From contig CATIUR010000012.1 in the NCBI GenBank assembly GCA_949592205.1, forward strand, positions 2,442,501 through 2,506,500: 64,000 bases of DNA, given 5' to 3'. The notes below the pieces were generated by a model. It saw only the letters and a program-made list of their open reading frames with translations, searched no databases and had not been told where the DNA came from. Position numbers and translations under genes: made by a program. Every line of letters starts with the position of its first letter. Within the stretch, counting starts at the first letter, position 1. This DNA comes from Helichrysum umbraculigerum. Its lineage: Eukaryota; Streptophyta; Magnoliopsida; Asterales; Asteraceae. Below, piece by piece: positions 12,148 through 23,927 of this stretch.

Positions 12148-12320
12148 TATTTATAGGAGAATGGTGGAAGGCTTGGTACAAGTCTTGAAGCATAAGATAC
12201 AAGCATCAAAGCAGCATACGGGGCAAGCGGACCAAGGGGGCAAACGGCACCTCACAAGCCAACCAACCCCGTATACGGAACCCTAAGGGCCGTATACGGC
12301 ACCTAGGGTACCATATACGG
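12148..12320 (-). promoter_or_regulatory. B2 LTR promoter: TATA box and phased palindromes
   Basis: CCGTATACGG-type palindromes start at 12269, 12290 and 12311 (third: CCATATACGG), exactly 21 bp apart, upstream on the minus strand of TATA box CTATAAATA (12148-12156). The 5' LTR has the same units at 39781, 39802 and 39823. Confidence 0.7.
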
Positions 12321-12853
12321 TACCTAGGTGGGCAGGGGGGGTTGGTGCTCCATATGCTGTATACTGATTCCTCGGTTGCTTGGTTCGTCCGTATCTTCTT
12401 CGTTTGGACTCCGTTTTGCTTGATTCTTGCGCTGTTAGATTCGTTTTTCCGTTACGCTTCTAATGACACTGAGTTTGCCAAATTTGGAAGTTTTTGACTT
12501 TTGCGTGTTCCGGATGACGATCGGCGAGCTTTTAGACTGTGTATCTTCTCCGTCTTTCGTCCGTTTCTTCTGATTCTTTCACCTCCGGTCTTGGATTTTC
12601 CTATGGAATCATAAAATATGAATTAAGCTCTATTTCCATAAGAATATTGAGAACGGAAAATTTAAGGTGAATGTTTTGCCTCGGTTTGCGTGTTATTTGG
12701 ACGTTTTAACCGATTTTTGCAGCAACGTCTGTATTTAGACTACCTTGGTGATTTTTGGTAAATAATGATGGTTTTGAAATGTTTTCACCAAAGAATAGTC
12801 CAAAAAGTGTGGAAATATGTCCTAAAAACATGACTTTTTGGGTCACATCAAGT

Positions 12854-12864
12854 ATCCCACACTT
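12854..12864 (-). other. Polypurine tract of B2
   Basis: Minus strand AAGTGTGGGAT, three bases from the LTR start. The same 11-mer recurs at 14354, 14415 and 14476 within the 3' untranslated region. Confidence 0.8.
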
Positions 12865-14783
12865 AGACGTTGCTTGTCCTCAAGCAACACTCATCAACAT
12901 CCCCTTTGAAAACAGTTTTAAAACAGGTTTTATAGGAGAGTTATGACATCCCTGTCGGTCACCGTTTTCTCGTATGAGTAGATAGTTTCAGGAAACCAAG
13001 GAAAAGTAAGATGATCCTTTCGGAAACAAGAAGCGATTCTCATAGGCATACTTCCAACTATCGTGATCTTGGAGTATACATGACTAGGCGATCTCACATA
13101 AAATGGTCACTCAATTCACTCAATAGTGTATTAGGTTTCCTATCAATCTAGTTCAAACGAAATCGCTCATAAAGCCAGTCAGGCAGTACTCGTCGTCATA
13201 GGCTTGATCGAGAATCGGATCTCCACCACTTAGGTGAGAACGGTGCTAATTATCCCAAGACATTCGGGGGTTGTAATGTTTTGTGAGGGTTAAGGGGTAT
13301 GGATAAGGGAATTTTTGGTTTGTAAGGGTGTTGCTTATCTTAGGCTTTCCAAGAATCATGAAAAACTTATTTTTAGAACGGATGAAGTAGCTACTCGTCT
13401 TCTATCGGATCTCCCTTTAATGGTTGATACTTTGAAGCCTTTTTTTTTTAGCTTTATTTTCTTTTCTTTTCCTTTTCTTTTCTTTCTTTTTCTGCTTTTT
13501 ATTTTCTTTTCTTCTTTGGAAATCCTTTCTCTTATCTTGATCAATTCGGGTTTTTTCTTCAGGTGCTAATTTTCCCGCACCGTTGTTCTCTTGTCTCTCT
13601 TGTGTGCTAATTTTCCCGCACTTTTAGAGAAGTTAGATTCTTTTTGGAGAACACGAACGAGTAAGATAATCGAGTTGGATATTCTTCAAGATGTTTTTCA
13701 TTATCTCAGAAATTCTAAGATAAGGTTTTTGGGAATTTAGGAAAGTAGGTTTGTGATTAGGGTTTTTGAAGAAATGAAAAGGTTTAGGCTCAACAGGGTT
13801 TTCTAGGCGGATCATCGATACTAAAAATGAGTATCGGAAGGGTTTTGGGCTTGAAAGAGAAGTCTAAAAAGGGGTTCAAATCCTAAGGAATGTCAGGGTC
13901 ATCTAATTGCGCCTATACCGCGTACGGTACACACCAATGTGGTCTCGAAGCGTATATCAAGAGCAAGTTCTAATTCAGAGATACATGCACCGGCACACAC
14001 AAGAAATGAACAATGTAGCATTAAAAATGAATGCTTTTAAGGCTCAAAACCTCACTGCAAATTTGGGTTGTATGTGCCTAGTCATGCGATGCCTCTCTTA
14101 GATTGTCGTTTCTTGCTTAGAAAATTTCTACCTTAATTTCCTTAAGTTTTTGAAATATTTTCCTCGTATTTTGAAATTGATTTCTTTCAGGCATACCAAA
14201 ACTCAAAAATTTAGAGTTTAGTCGCAAGATTTAGCTCATATTTTAGTTTTATTGAAAAATATTTTTGAAAATTTTGAAAAATTTTAGGGAACATTTTCTG
14301 AGATATGCCATGTAGACATAAAAATTGTTTATCCAAGGTATTCCATACCTACCATCCCACACTTAGAGGAACATTGTCCCTAATGTTCTCTTGAGTTGAG
14401 ATTTTAATACTAAAATCCCACACTTAGAGTTTGAACATGTAAGAAAATGTTTCCTAAGTGTTGAATTGGGCTGGAATCCCACACTTAGTGATAAGTTAGG
14501 ATGTGGCATAGATTATAACACATAAACTTAAGTAAACATAGAATCATCAAAAACGGAGAAAGGTTTAAAATACTCCCCATTCTGTTTACTGGACAGGACC
14601 AGATTAGTGTAGAAATGGTGCGTGTGATTTGCTGGATTGGAGGACCAGTCTCGTGTAAGATTATCCATTCCATAATAAGCTAAGTTCTGCAATGAACAGC
14701 AACACAACGTCATATCTCAAAAATAACAAAGAGTTATAAAAATCTAAGTACTGAAATAAGGCAAATAAAATAAACTAAATAAA
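12865..14783 (-). other. B2 3' untranslated region
   Basis: No gene recognised. Holds a pyrimidine-rich (sense purine-rich) tract at 13438-13520, a hairpin TACCG-4 nt-CGGTA at 13916-13929, and three extra polypurine-tract copies (14354-14364, 14415-14425, 14476-14486). Blocks are shared with B1 (32547-34497) and with C (57632-59400), for example the GACTAGGCGATCTCAC block near 13082, 34255 (reverse) and 57856. Confidence 0.7.
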
Positions 14784-15443
14784 CTAAAAGTCATCAAGTA
14801 GATCATCGCTGTCAGGATCGAAGGCAGCAATAGCAGCAGCAAGGACTGAGGTGGGTGATGGTGCAGGCTCCTCAATCGTATCCATTCTCGGCTCAGTAAT
14901 GCCAGCAGAAGCATGAGTGTGAGGTGGGCTAAAGACATCCAACACAGCCATCAACTGCTCAGTAAGTGAAGGCTCTGCTGATGCACTCCCTGATGACATG
15001 GCAGGATCAACAGCAGCAGGTGGAGCAGTGGAAGGTCCAGCAGCGAACGGTCCAGCAGGAGGGAAGAATGACCAGGGCGGGCGAGACGGTCCTGGGTCCG
15101 GACCTAGATGGAATGGACAGTCAGAAGGTCTCGGAAGCCCTACATGCACACACAGGGTGGACATGATGTCATGCTGAAGGTGGAGTGTCCGGAAGAGGGC
15201 CCAGGCTGCAACCGGGTCAGCTAGTGTAATCCCATACTCAAGAGTGGGTATGGGAGCTGACTGGTGAACAGGTGATGAGGGTCTCTCAGCGGATGGCTCC
15301 TCATGAGTGATCAGGACATCAGTGAGGTCCTCCTCGCGAATAGTGGACATGGTCCTGTGTGCTCTACGTCCTCGTCTGCGATCTCTGCGACGTCTCGGTG
15401 GTATCTCAGCTATGATCTCTCTGGTGTCACTGGAGCTATCCAT
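14784..15443 (-). CDS. B2 ORF3: small Arg-rich/acidic protein of unknown function
   Basis: An uninterrupted frame of 219 residues from MDSSSDTREIIAEIPP, downstream of pol. A further in-frame Met lies at 15497, but homology with the B1 protein starts at 15443. The N-terminus has an Arg-rich patch (PRRRRDRRRGRRAHR), typical of nuclear-localisation or nucleic-acid-binding tails. The middle has the conserved block REEDLTD, ITHEE, ERPSSP, EYGIT, AWALFRTL, QHDIMS. The C-terminus is Pro/Ser/Ala-rich and ends acidic, FDPDSDDLLDDF. No transmembrane segment or signal peptide is seen, so it is not an obvious envelope protein. Function unknown. It is intact although the pol of B2 is broken. Confidence 0.72.
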   Translation of the reverse strand: MDSSSDTREIIAEIPPRRRRDRRRGRRAHRTMSTIREEDLTDVLITHEEPSAERPSSPVHQSAPIPTLEYGITLADPVAAWALFRTLHLQHDIMSTLCVHVGLPRPSDCPFHLGPDPGPSRPPWSFFPPAGPFAAGPSTAPPAAVDPAMSSGSASAEPSLTEQLMAVLDVFSPPHTHASAGITEPRMDTIEEPAPSPTSVLAAAIAAFDPDSDDLLDDF

Positions 15444-15704
15444 CCTGAAACAAACAAAATAAACAGGTAATGCATAAAATGATGAATACAAATGCACAGA
15501 GATCTGATGACAGTGCGAAGATATTTTATAAAGATTTCTGTTATCAGAGTTCTGGCATTTGCATTTTTAAAACTTATCTCTGATTTTGTAAAAATTTGAA
15601 GTTTGTAGTCCGATAAGTAGCAAATCCTGAAATTTCGTTAGAGATAATCATACTTAACAAAAATAAACTAAGAAGTAAAAATTTGACAGAAAAGTAAAGA
15701 TAAG

Positions 15705-15754
15705 CTTGGGGTGCCTCCCAAGAGCGCTTGTTTTACGAGTCTCTAGCTTGACTC
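15705..15754 (-). other. Conserved double-hairpin element after pol (B2 copy)
   Basis: Minus strand: GAGTC-8 nt-GACTC (15754-15737), AAGCGCT box, then CTTGGG-AGGCAC-CCCAAG (15722-15705). It starts 20 nt after the integrase stop at 15775. Confidence 0.72.
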
Positions 15755-15774
15755 TTTGTACCTTTCTTGAAGAC

Positions 15775-16319
15775 TCATGGAGGTTCAAAGATGAAGACGT
15801 CTTCCCTGATGGGAAAGTCCTCAACATAATGCTTTAAGCGATGACCATTAACCTTAAAATTACCTTCTGGGGCCTCGAGTTCGATTGCGCCATAGGGAAA
15901 TACCTTTGAGATTATGAATGGTCCGCTCCACCTACTTTTGAATTTTTCGGAGAATTTCTTGAATCCCGAATTGAACAGCAGCACTTTGTCTCCTTGTTTG
16001 AACCTAGAAGGCTTCAGTTTAGCATCGTGGACCCTTTTAGTTCTTTCTTTGAAGCTTAGCGAACTGTCGTACGCTTGGTCCCTTAGCTCTGCTAATTCAT
16101 TCAATTGCATTCTCCGTTGTTCTCCAGCTGCTGAAATTTCCAAGTTGCAGTGTTTTAATGCCAGTACGCCCGATATTCCAACTCAATTGGAAGGTGACAC
16201 ACCTTTCCGTAGACTAGCCGATACGGTGTGGTTCCTAATGGTGTTTTGTAGTCAGTTCTGAATGCCCACAACGCATCGTCTAATTTTTCAGCCCACCTAT
16301 GCCCGTGATTTCCGACAGT
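15775..16319 (-). pseudogene. B2 integrase C-terminal part, frameshifted
   Basis: Continues the integrase after the TGA at 16320-16322 (WAEKLDDALWAF, TTPYRLVYGK). It loses frame near 16165 compared with B1, then runs from MEISAAGEQRR to the end with the family signatures GDKVLLFNSGFKKF and FKVNGHRLKHY. It ends FIFEPP, as in B1. Not functional. Confidence 0.85.
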
Positions 16320-17975
16320 TCATTCCAATATCCTTTTCAAAGCCCGATTTGTTGCTTCAGCTTGCCCATTTGTTTGTGGATGGTATGTTGTCGAAGTTTT
16401 GTGAGTGACACCATACTGCTGTAGCACTCGCATGAATTGAGTTTTGCAGAAATGTGTGCCACGGTCACTGATTATAGCTCTAGGAGTTCCAAATCGACTG
16501 AATAGCTTTTTGAGGAATTGGGTTACTACTTTCGAATCGTTGGTCGGAAAAACTTGAGCTTCGGCCCACCTGGAGACGTAGTCGACTGCGACTAAGATGT
16601 ACTCTTTACCGTTAGATTTAGGGAATGGTCCCATAAAATCGAATCCCCATATATCAAAGATTTCCACGGCCTGGACATTAGTAAGTGGCATTTCGTTTCG
16701 GGCTGAGATATTGCCTTGCCTTTGGCAAATATCACAGCTCTTCACCAGGTCGCAAGCGTCTCGGAATATGGTTAGCCAATAAAATCCGGCACTGTAAACC
16801 TTTCGTGCAGTCATTTTGTTGCCAAGGTGTCCTCCAGTAGGTCCGTGGTGGCTCTGGTGTAGAATTAGTTCTTCCTCCTTCCCATCGATGCATCTTCGAA
16901 TAAGTTGATCGGGACAAACCTTAAAGAGATAAGGATCGTTCCAATAATAGTTCTTGACATCTCGGAAGAATTTTTGTTTCTGAGAGGTTGGCATTCCTTT
17001 TGGTACGATGTTTCCTACCAGATAATTGGCGAAGTCGGCATACCAAGGGTTGTGTGTGAACTGTGACCCTTGTTGGTAGCCTCCTATAGTCATGAGTTGT
17101 TCTTCGGGGAACTGTTCTTGAATATCGTTCTTGTGAAACTTCTCCATTGATGGATTTTCCAATCGACTAAGATGATCGGCCGCGACGTTTTCTGCTCCTT
17201 TCTTATCTTTAATCTCAATATCAAATTCTTGTAGGAGTAGAATCCATCGTAGAAGGCGCGGTTTAGCATCTTGCTTCTTGAAAAGGTATTTCAAAGCAGA
17301 GTGATCTGTATAGACAATAGTTTTGGACAAGATTAGATAAGAACGAAATTTATTAAAAGCAAATACTACCGCAAGCAGCTCCTTTTCTGTAGTGGTGTAG
17401 TTTTCTTGAGCATCCGTGAGCGTTTTGCTGGCGTAGTATATTGGTTGAAAGTGTTTCTCCTTCCGCTGTCCCAGTACAGCTCCAACAGCAAAATCACTGG
17501 CGTCGCACATAATTTCAAATGGAAGACTCCAATCGGGGGCAACCATGATCGGTGCATGTACAAGCTGATCCTTCAGGTAGTTGAAAGCTTTGAGACATTC
17601 ATCTGTAAAGTCAAACGGAGTATCTTTTTCGATAAGATGAGTCATAGGTCGAGAGATTTTAGAGAAATACTTAATAAAGCGACGGTAGAATCCGGCGTGA
17701 CCTAGAAAACTTCGGATGGCTTTCACAGAAGTAGGGGGTGGAAGCTTCGAGATAGTCTCAACTTTTGCTTTGTCAACTTCAATTCCAAATTTAGAAATGC
17801 GGTGTCCAAGAACTATGCCTTCTTTCACCATGAAGTGACATTTCTCCCAATTCAAAACTAGGTTTGATTCTTCACATCGAGCAAGCATCTTATTCAAGTT
17901 AGAAAGACAAGTGGTGAACGAATCCCCAAAAACTGAGAAATCATCCATGAACACTTCCATGCATTGTTCAATCAT
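16320..17975 (-). pseudogene. B2 reverse transcriptase palm, RNase H and integrase core
   Basis: A 551-codon open stretch: RT catalytic box FMDDFSVF, LVLNWEKCHFMV, GFYRRFIKYFSKIS; RNase H with IMCDASDFAVGAVLGQR and TDHSALKYLF; integrase HHCC (HQSHHGPTGGH ... CDICQR); and catalytic Asp, Asp, Glu in WGFDFMGPF, ISDRGTHF and GQAEATNR. It stops at TGA 16320-16322, where B1 has an AGA codon. The upstream frame is lost by a small indel near 17985. Apart from the stops it is very similar to B1 throughout. Confidence 0.88.
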
Positions 17976-18180
17976 GTAGTAAAATATTGCTTACCATGCA
18001 TCTTTGAAAAGTTGCAGGTGCAATACATAAACCAAAAGGCATACGTCGGTAAGCAAATGTTCCATAGGGACAAGCGAACGTCGTCTTTTCTTGGTCCTTT
18101 GGATCGAGAGGTATCTGAAAATAGCCTAAGAAGCCATCAAGGAAGCAATAGAATTCGTTTCCTGATAACCTTTCGAGCAT
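17976..18180 (-). pseudogene. B2 RT fragment between a stop and a frameshift
   Basis: Encodes MLERLSGNEFYCFLDGF and FAYRRMPFGLC, the RT segment before the catalytic box. A TAG at 18181-18183 (B1 has CAG, FIDQ) separates it from the upstream frame. A one-base-type insertion near 17985 throws it out of the downstream frame. Confidence 0.83.
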
Positions 18181-20686
18181 CTAATCAATGAATGGTAGAG
18201 GGAAATGATCTTTGCGTGTAGCTTCATTCAGGTTCCTATAGTCGATACACACCCTCCAACCATTGACGGTTCGTGTTGGAATTAATTCATTGTTTTCGTT
18301 AGCGATGACCGTCATGCCTCCTTTCTTTTGGACGACTTGAACTGGGCTAACCCATGGGGAATCTGAGATAGGGTAGATCAGACCGGCATCCAGGAGTTTG
18401 ATAACCTCCTTTTTCACCACGTCTTGAATCTTCGGGTTGACTCTCCTTTGCCTTTGAACTGATGATCTGAAGTCGTTTTCCATTAAGATCTTCTGCGTGC
18501 AGTAGTTTGGACTAATCCCTTGTATGTCAGAGATCTTCCAAACAATCGCCTTCTTGTGTGACTTTAGAACCTGTACCAGCCTTGCTTTCTCTTCGGGCTT
18601 CAATTCTTTAGATATGATAACTGGTAAGTGTGAAGTTCCTTCAAGAAAATCATATTCAAGGTGTGGGGGAAGTTCCTTTAGTTCCAATTCGGGTGGTTCT
18701 TCAGTAGATGGTTTCGTCCTGGCAATCTCGTCTCTTTTAAGCTCGTCGTACGTTGTTTGATAATCTAACTCCATTGCAGGTGATTCCGGAATGTCGGCTG
18801 ATGCTATCTCAACCCATTCTGTATTATTGGACAGCTCATCTTTTCTCAGCTCATACTTTACTTGGGAATATTGAGAGATTTCATTTTCTTCAGTGATTAT
18901 TTCTTTTCCTTTGTCAGTTGTTGCAAATCTCTGAAATTGAGCTGATGAAGACTTGCTGATGGTGATTTCTGGATTTTCACAACCTTCAGATGGTTGCGAA
19001 GCAGGTGTTTTAAGCATTGACTCCATGTTTTTAAGAGTCTTCAGAATTTCATCGCTTGAGAGAGATGAATGATCTACTTCAGAAGTCAGGTTCCTTTGTA
19101 GTAGAGTGACAGGAGTGCCATATCCAAGTGGAGCAGTCAAGATGGAATTAAGCTGCGGCTCAGAATTCTTTAAAGGAAATAGTAACTCTCCAGATGTGTC
19201 GTAAAAATCCGAGATAACTGAGCATAGACCCGCACCTTCTTCACAGAGTATTCTTGAAGTGATGACAGTATTGGGAAGGGGGTTAATGCTGCTTACTGCG
19301 AGGATCTCTTCCATGTGTTCTTCAATTATTTCCTGCATAGAATCTACAAGACCAAGATCTTCTCCCACAGGCTGTTTCATTGATTTATCAACATTGAAGG
19401 TGACCTCTTCAGTTCCAACTCGGAGTTTTAAAGATTTTTCATTTACGTCAATGACGGCCTTGGCAGTGTTTAGGAAAGGTCTGCCAAGGGTAAGTGGAAC
19501 CTGGGTGTCCTCTTCAATATCCATAACAACGAAATCAACTGGAAAGACGAATTTGTCGACACGGACCATAATATCTTCTGCAATTCCTCGGGGGAGTTTA
19601 ACTGATCTATCTGCTAATTGGATGGTCATACGGGTAGGAAAAAGTTCATTTAATCCTAGTTTCCTATAAAGTGAGAATGGCATGAGGTTTACATTAGCTC
19701 CTAGGTCAGCTAAGGCGTTACTTATTTGAACATCCTGAAGATAACAAGGAATAGTGAAACGGTCAGTATCTCCAAGCTTAGGGGGTAGTCCTTGTTGCAT
19801 AATTAGAGAGCACTCGGCATCTAGGGGTAAGTTAACTATCTGTCTAAGTTTTTCTTTGTTGGATATCAGTTCCTTAAAGAATTTAGCACAACTGGGCATT
19901 TCTACTAAAGCATCTAATAATCTAACGTTTAAGTGTAGGCTTTTGAACATTTCTAGATATTTTCCAAATTGAGCTTCTTGTTTCTCTTTCTTAAGCCTAC
20001 CAGGGAAAGGTATTCGAACAGGTTTAGAAACTTCTGGGGCTTTAGAAGGTTCTGGCTCAGGAGAAGTGACAAGGGTGTCAGCTTGTACCGAGTCAGTGGG
20101 TAGAGAAGTAGAAGGTTCATCTGAAGGAATATCTATAGTTTTCTCGTTCTTAGTCTCTTTTCCTCCTCTAGTGACCACAAGCATGTCATCGTGCTCGTAG
20201 GATGAGTGAAAGACAGAATTGTAGATTGCTTCCTCCCTTTGCTTCTCCTCAACTTTTAAAAACAACATTTTAACACTATCCTCCATGTTTTTAATTAAAT
20301 CATTTGAAATCCTGAGCAAATAATCATTTTGGTTTTGAAAATCAAGGATTCGTTTGTTTGTATTATTTTGCTTAACCATGAAGTTATTGAAAATCGTATT
20401 GTTTAGACGAGAAGTCAATTGGGTAGGAGTAGAGAGAACTAAAGATTGAGACGGGGGTAGTGTGGTTAACCGCTGAACGAATGGTTTAGAATGAAAGGAT
20501 TGGTCAGGGTTTCTACCAGTGGTGTCAAGAATTTCTTCGTGGGCCCGTATGTTTGGGAAGAACTTTGGGGGTTTCTTCTTTTGCATGGGTTTAGAAGATT
20601 CTTGCAAGTTCTTGACAACTTTAGAGATGGATTCGAGTTGAGTTTTCAAGATGTCCAAGGCTTGATCTGGCTCCAAGTCATGATGG
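18181..20686 (-). pseudogene. B2 gag C-terminus, protease and start of RT
   Basis: Reads from the B1 insertion point (HHDLEPDQALDILKTQ...) through a coiled-coil-like gag segment (DFQNQNDYLLRISNDLI), a Lys-rich linker (PFPGRLKKEKQEAQFGKYLE), the protease with active site LADLGANVNLMPF (the usual Ser after Ala is Asn here) and core LGRPFLNTAKAVIDV, an acidic linker, and RT fingers with SDSPWVSPVQVV and VCIDYRNLNEATRKDHF. No CCHC zinc knuckle is present, in contrast to A. Stops at TAG 18181. Residues that seem to precede it are translated from the LTR of B1 and are not gag. Confidence 0.87.
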
Positions 20687-21339
20687 TGCATTGATGTGAC
20701 GTAAAAAGTCATGTTTTTAGAAGCTTTATTCCTCACATTTTGAACCTTTCTTTTGTGACACCCGGTCAAAATAACCCAAAATTAGCACCTAATTTAAACT
20801 TTTAAAACACGTAATTACATACGTGTCAGTACTCAAGTACACAAGTATTATATATATATTTTTATATATAAACCGAAACAATTAATTGAATAATCGCAAA
20901 TACACGAACCAAACAAAACGTAGAAACCCAAAATAAAAATTGGTGAAAAACATTTTAAACAAAGTATTATTATTGAGAATAATAATTACGTACTCCGAAA
21001 ATTATTTAAATACATTTTAGATACTGAAAACTATCCGTATGTTTTTGGTAAAACAAAGATACATTTTTATACCCTGTTAAAAGTATTTTTATAAAATGCT
21101 TTGATTAAAAACGTATACGAAATAATATTTAGAAAATTTTCATTTTTAAATATTACACTACATTACGATCGGGTACGCAAACACGGGTCGAAAATTACCC
21201 ATCTACCTCAATAATTGAGGCCGGTTATAATACCCGACCTCAATTATTTTACACACACACTCATACATTTTCAATCTCTCTCGGCTCTCTTCTCTTTGGA
21301 TCTTTGGATCATCAAACACAAACAACAACACAACACCAT

Positions 21340-21405
21340 AATCATCATCAACACCTTCATCTTGATCATCATCATCATCGTGTTCTTCATCATCATCAAC
21401 ACCTC
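21340..21405. repeat. ATC/CAT trinucleotide microsatellite in S1
   Basis: Imperfect ATC/CAT-type triplets just downstream of the TATA-like site, in the presumed R/U5 part of the LTR. Confidence 0.85.
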
Positions 21406-21574
21406 TCGGTTCCAATTTTTACTAAGTAAGAACATTCATCAATTCTCGTTAATTTCATGTTTATAATACATTATATTACATGTATTAGCTTTGTATTAAG
21501 TTGTTGTAAGCGGAAATAGGATTTAGAACTGGTTTTGTATGTTTTCTGCACGAACAGACTCGAACCAGACCTCG

Positions 21575-21825
21575 GAATACGGCGTATTCAAGGGAATACG
21601 GCGTATTCCCGCCCAGAAAACATTTTTTTCCCGCGTCTCCTCGGAATACGGCGTATTCCAGGGAATACGGCGTATTCCCCTTCGAAACCATTGAATACGG
21701 CGTATTCACACCAATACGGCGTATTCCCCTTTTAAACCATTGAATACGGCGTATTCAAACCAATACGGCGTATTCCCTTTGAAACCTTTGAATACGGCGT
21801 ATTTAAACCAATACGGCGGATTTCC
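21575..21825. repeat. Palindromic GAATACGGCGTATTC array in S1
   Basis: Ten copies or near-copies grouped in pairs. Unit starts within a pair are 19-20 bp apart (21575/21594, 21644/21663, 21693/21712, 21742/21761, 21790/21810). The core ATACGGCGTAT also occurs, in the reverse sense ATACGCCGTAT, in A's LTRs. Confidence 0.88.
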
Positions 21826-22456
21826 CCCGTTATATTTCATGATCCATCGGATCAATAAACTAGCCCGACGAATTCTAGCTAAAACAGAACAAGTAAATTT
21901 TCGAAAACGTCGACGATTTAACAACTTAAAACAGGGTAGCTTCTCGATGAAAAATTTATTGTAACGGATTGGGCTCAAATTCGCTCGGTCATTCAAAAAC
22001 AACCCAATGGACAAGGCTAAGTACCTTAGCCTAGTCAGTTTTAGGCCATCCGGAGTCATCTAGGGGTCGAAAATGGCGTATTTCGGTTTTCGGACTCGTG
22101 CCAAATTTTGTAACTTATGAAATAAAGAGTAACGGATATAATGAAACTTCAAATGTAATACAATTCTAATACATTGAACATAATTAACTTAACGAACAAC
22201 TAAACAAACGAATTATTACGCGTACACTTACAAATATATAATCTCACGTGTTTAGGACACTAGGGGATTACACTTGGAATACGTGCGCACATTAGGATTG
22301 CTTGCTCAACAGGTGAGTCTCACTGCCCCTTTTTACTGTTTTACTTTGGGGGAGGTGCATCACTTGTTTACTGAATATATTGTTTACAAAATATATTTGT
22401 TACTGCTACTGCTTGTTTACTGTGTGTAATTGTTTACAAAAATTACTTGAAATACG

Positions 22457-22700
22457 AATACAAGTACAAAATGTATTGTTTTACTGACTTTAATACCAGT
22501 ACAAAAGGTATTATTATACAAACTATAATACAAGTACAAAATGTATTATTTTACTGATTTGAATACAAGTACAAAATGTATCTTTTACCGACTTTAATAC
22601 CAGTACAAAAGGTATTATTTTACAAACTATAATACAAGTACAAAATGTATTATTTTACCGACTTTAATCCAAAAATCAAAATGTATTAATTACCGACGTA
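22457..22700. repeat. 35-bp tandem repeat in S1
   Basis: Seven units beginning AATACAAGTACAAAA or AATACCAGTACAAAA start at 22457, 22492, 22527, 22562, 22596, 22631 and 22666. The spacing is 34-35 bp. Confidence 0.88.
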
Positions 22701-23927
22701 TTGCCTTACTGAACTGCATGAGTTTCTATTTAATCCAATGAAGTCCTCTGATTATAGTCGTCAGTTATATGATAAGCGCGAATTTTAGTATATGGATCCA
22801 TATGGGACAGACAATCCCCGCCTGGGGTGGTAGCTCCACCACGAACCGCACTAGTATAAACAGGCGTTTCTTATTCGTTTGATATGAGTATTTTTGGATT
22901 AGTACTCACGGGGGCAAAAACTACAGACGTGTTAAGCTTCGACTATAATGGCTCATGACATGGCAATAAATTGACCGACTACATCGACTTTACTATGTTG
23001 TGAAATACTACTTTACTAAATTACTATTGTTGTACAATTACTTTACTGTTTTACTGATTGTAAAAGTTTTACTTACTGATTTACTCAAATTGGTTATTAC
23101 TGTATACTATAAACCTGTGAGATTCACCAACCTTTTGGTTGACCTTTTTAGTGATGTATTCTCAGGTACTCAGTAACAGTAGAGTTGCTCTGTAAGGATG
23201 GCCGCAGGATATGCTAAGCTAGAATGAGTCGCATGCATAAACACTTGAAGATTTTATTGGCATAATCTTTTGTACTTTGATTATGTGTTTAAAATCTTTC
23301 TTTTAACTTTGCGAACTCGCAATGATGTATTACCTATAACTTAAAACTTTGTACTACTTTTGTTATATTGTAATGTATTTCTAAAACGTCTCATTTAGAG
23401 TCGTTTGCTTGTACTTTGGTGTTGTGATATTTGATTAGTGACACCCAAAACTCGCTTCCGCAAAGCATTAAATTTGGGGGTGTCACATCTTTAGTGAAAA
23501 CATTCCAAAACATTGATTATTTACTAAAATACACTAAAGTGGTTCAAAAGTAGACGTTGTGATAAAAATCACTGAAAACACTATAAAAATGCACAAAACA
23601 CAGCATTTTAATACAGGCCGATTCCTCCGATCTCATTTTCCTGTCAAGACACACTTCCTAACTTCTACCATCTGTTGTACAGGTAAAATCGAGACGGAAA
23701 AATCTGGAATCAAGTGAAACGGCCAAAGGACGGAGAAACCACTATGCTTTCAGAGCCAATAAAAGTCATTTCGGCTACGCCTAAGCTCTACACATCCAAT
23801 TTCTATGAGATTGGCATCGTTAGAAGCGTAACGGAATTACGAAACCACAGGCGAAAGAATCAAGTCAAACGGACGCATAACGAAGGAGATACGGACGTTT
23901 TAAGCAACGAACGAAATCAGCCGGAGA

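Larger units (their letters stand above)
10258..12850 (-). repeat. 3' LTR of element B2
   Basis: 2,593 bp. Sense start TGATGTGACCCAAAAAGTC, sense end GGGGTGCACGACA. It pairs with 37774-40363 (2,590 bp) at about 2 percent difference by eye. It contains a MITE-like block (11627-11785), a TATA box (minus strand CTATAAATA at 12148-12156) and three phased palindromes (12269-12320). Antisense ORFs in it are LTR by-products. Confidence 0.88.
20754..23487 (+). mobile_element. Solo LTR S1 of a chromovirus-type Ty3/gypsy element
   Basis: 2,734 bp from TGTGACACCCGGTC to GGGGGTGTCACA, with 5-bp duplication TCTTT on each side (20749-20753, 23488-23492). Ends and overall layout match the LTR of T (42399-45501) and S2. 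It contains TATA-like GGTTATAATACC near 21222, a GAT/ATC microsatellite, a palindrome array and a 35-bp tandem repeat. No coding domain. It inserted into the 5' LTR of B1 after B1 had landed. Confidence 0.92.

Noticed and set aside
13356..13569. Lys- or Phe-rich open frames in the B2 3' region
   Set aside because: Translation of a low-complexity pyrimidine/purine tract.
14784..15443. ORF3 as an envelope protein
   Set aside because: No signal peptide, transmembrane segment or cysteine pattern, and too short for Athila env-like ORFs.
18181..20769. Reading B2 gag from a start at 20769
   Set aside because: The first residues come from the LTR of B1 and the TSD. The real gag start is at 37568, across the insertion.
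21575..21825. Regular short palindromic repeats resembling a CRISPR array
   Set aside because: Units are too short, spacers are only a few bases and similar to each other, and the setting is a plant LTR.
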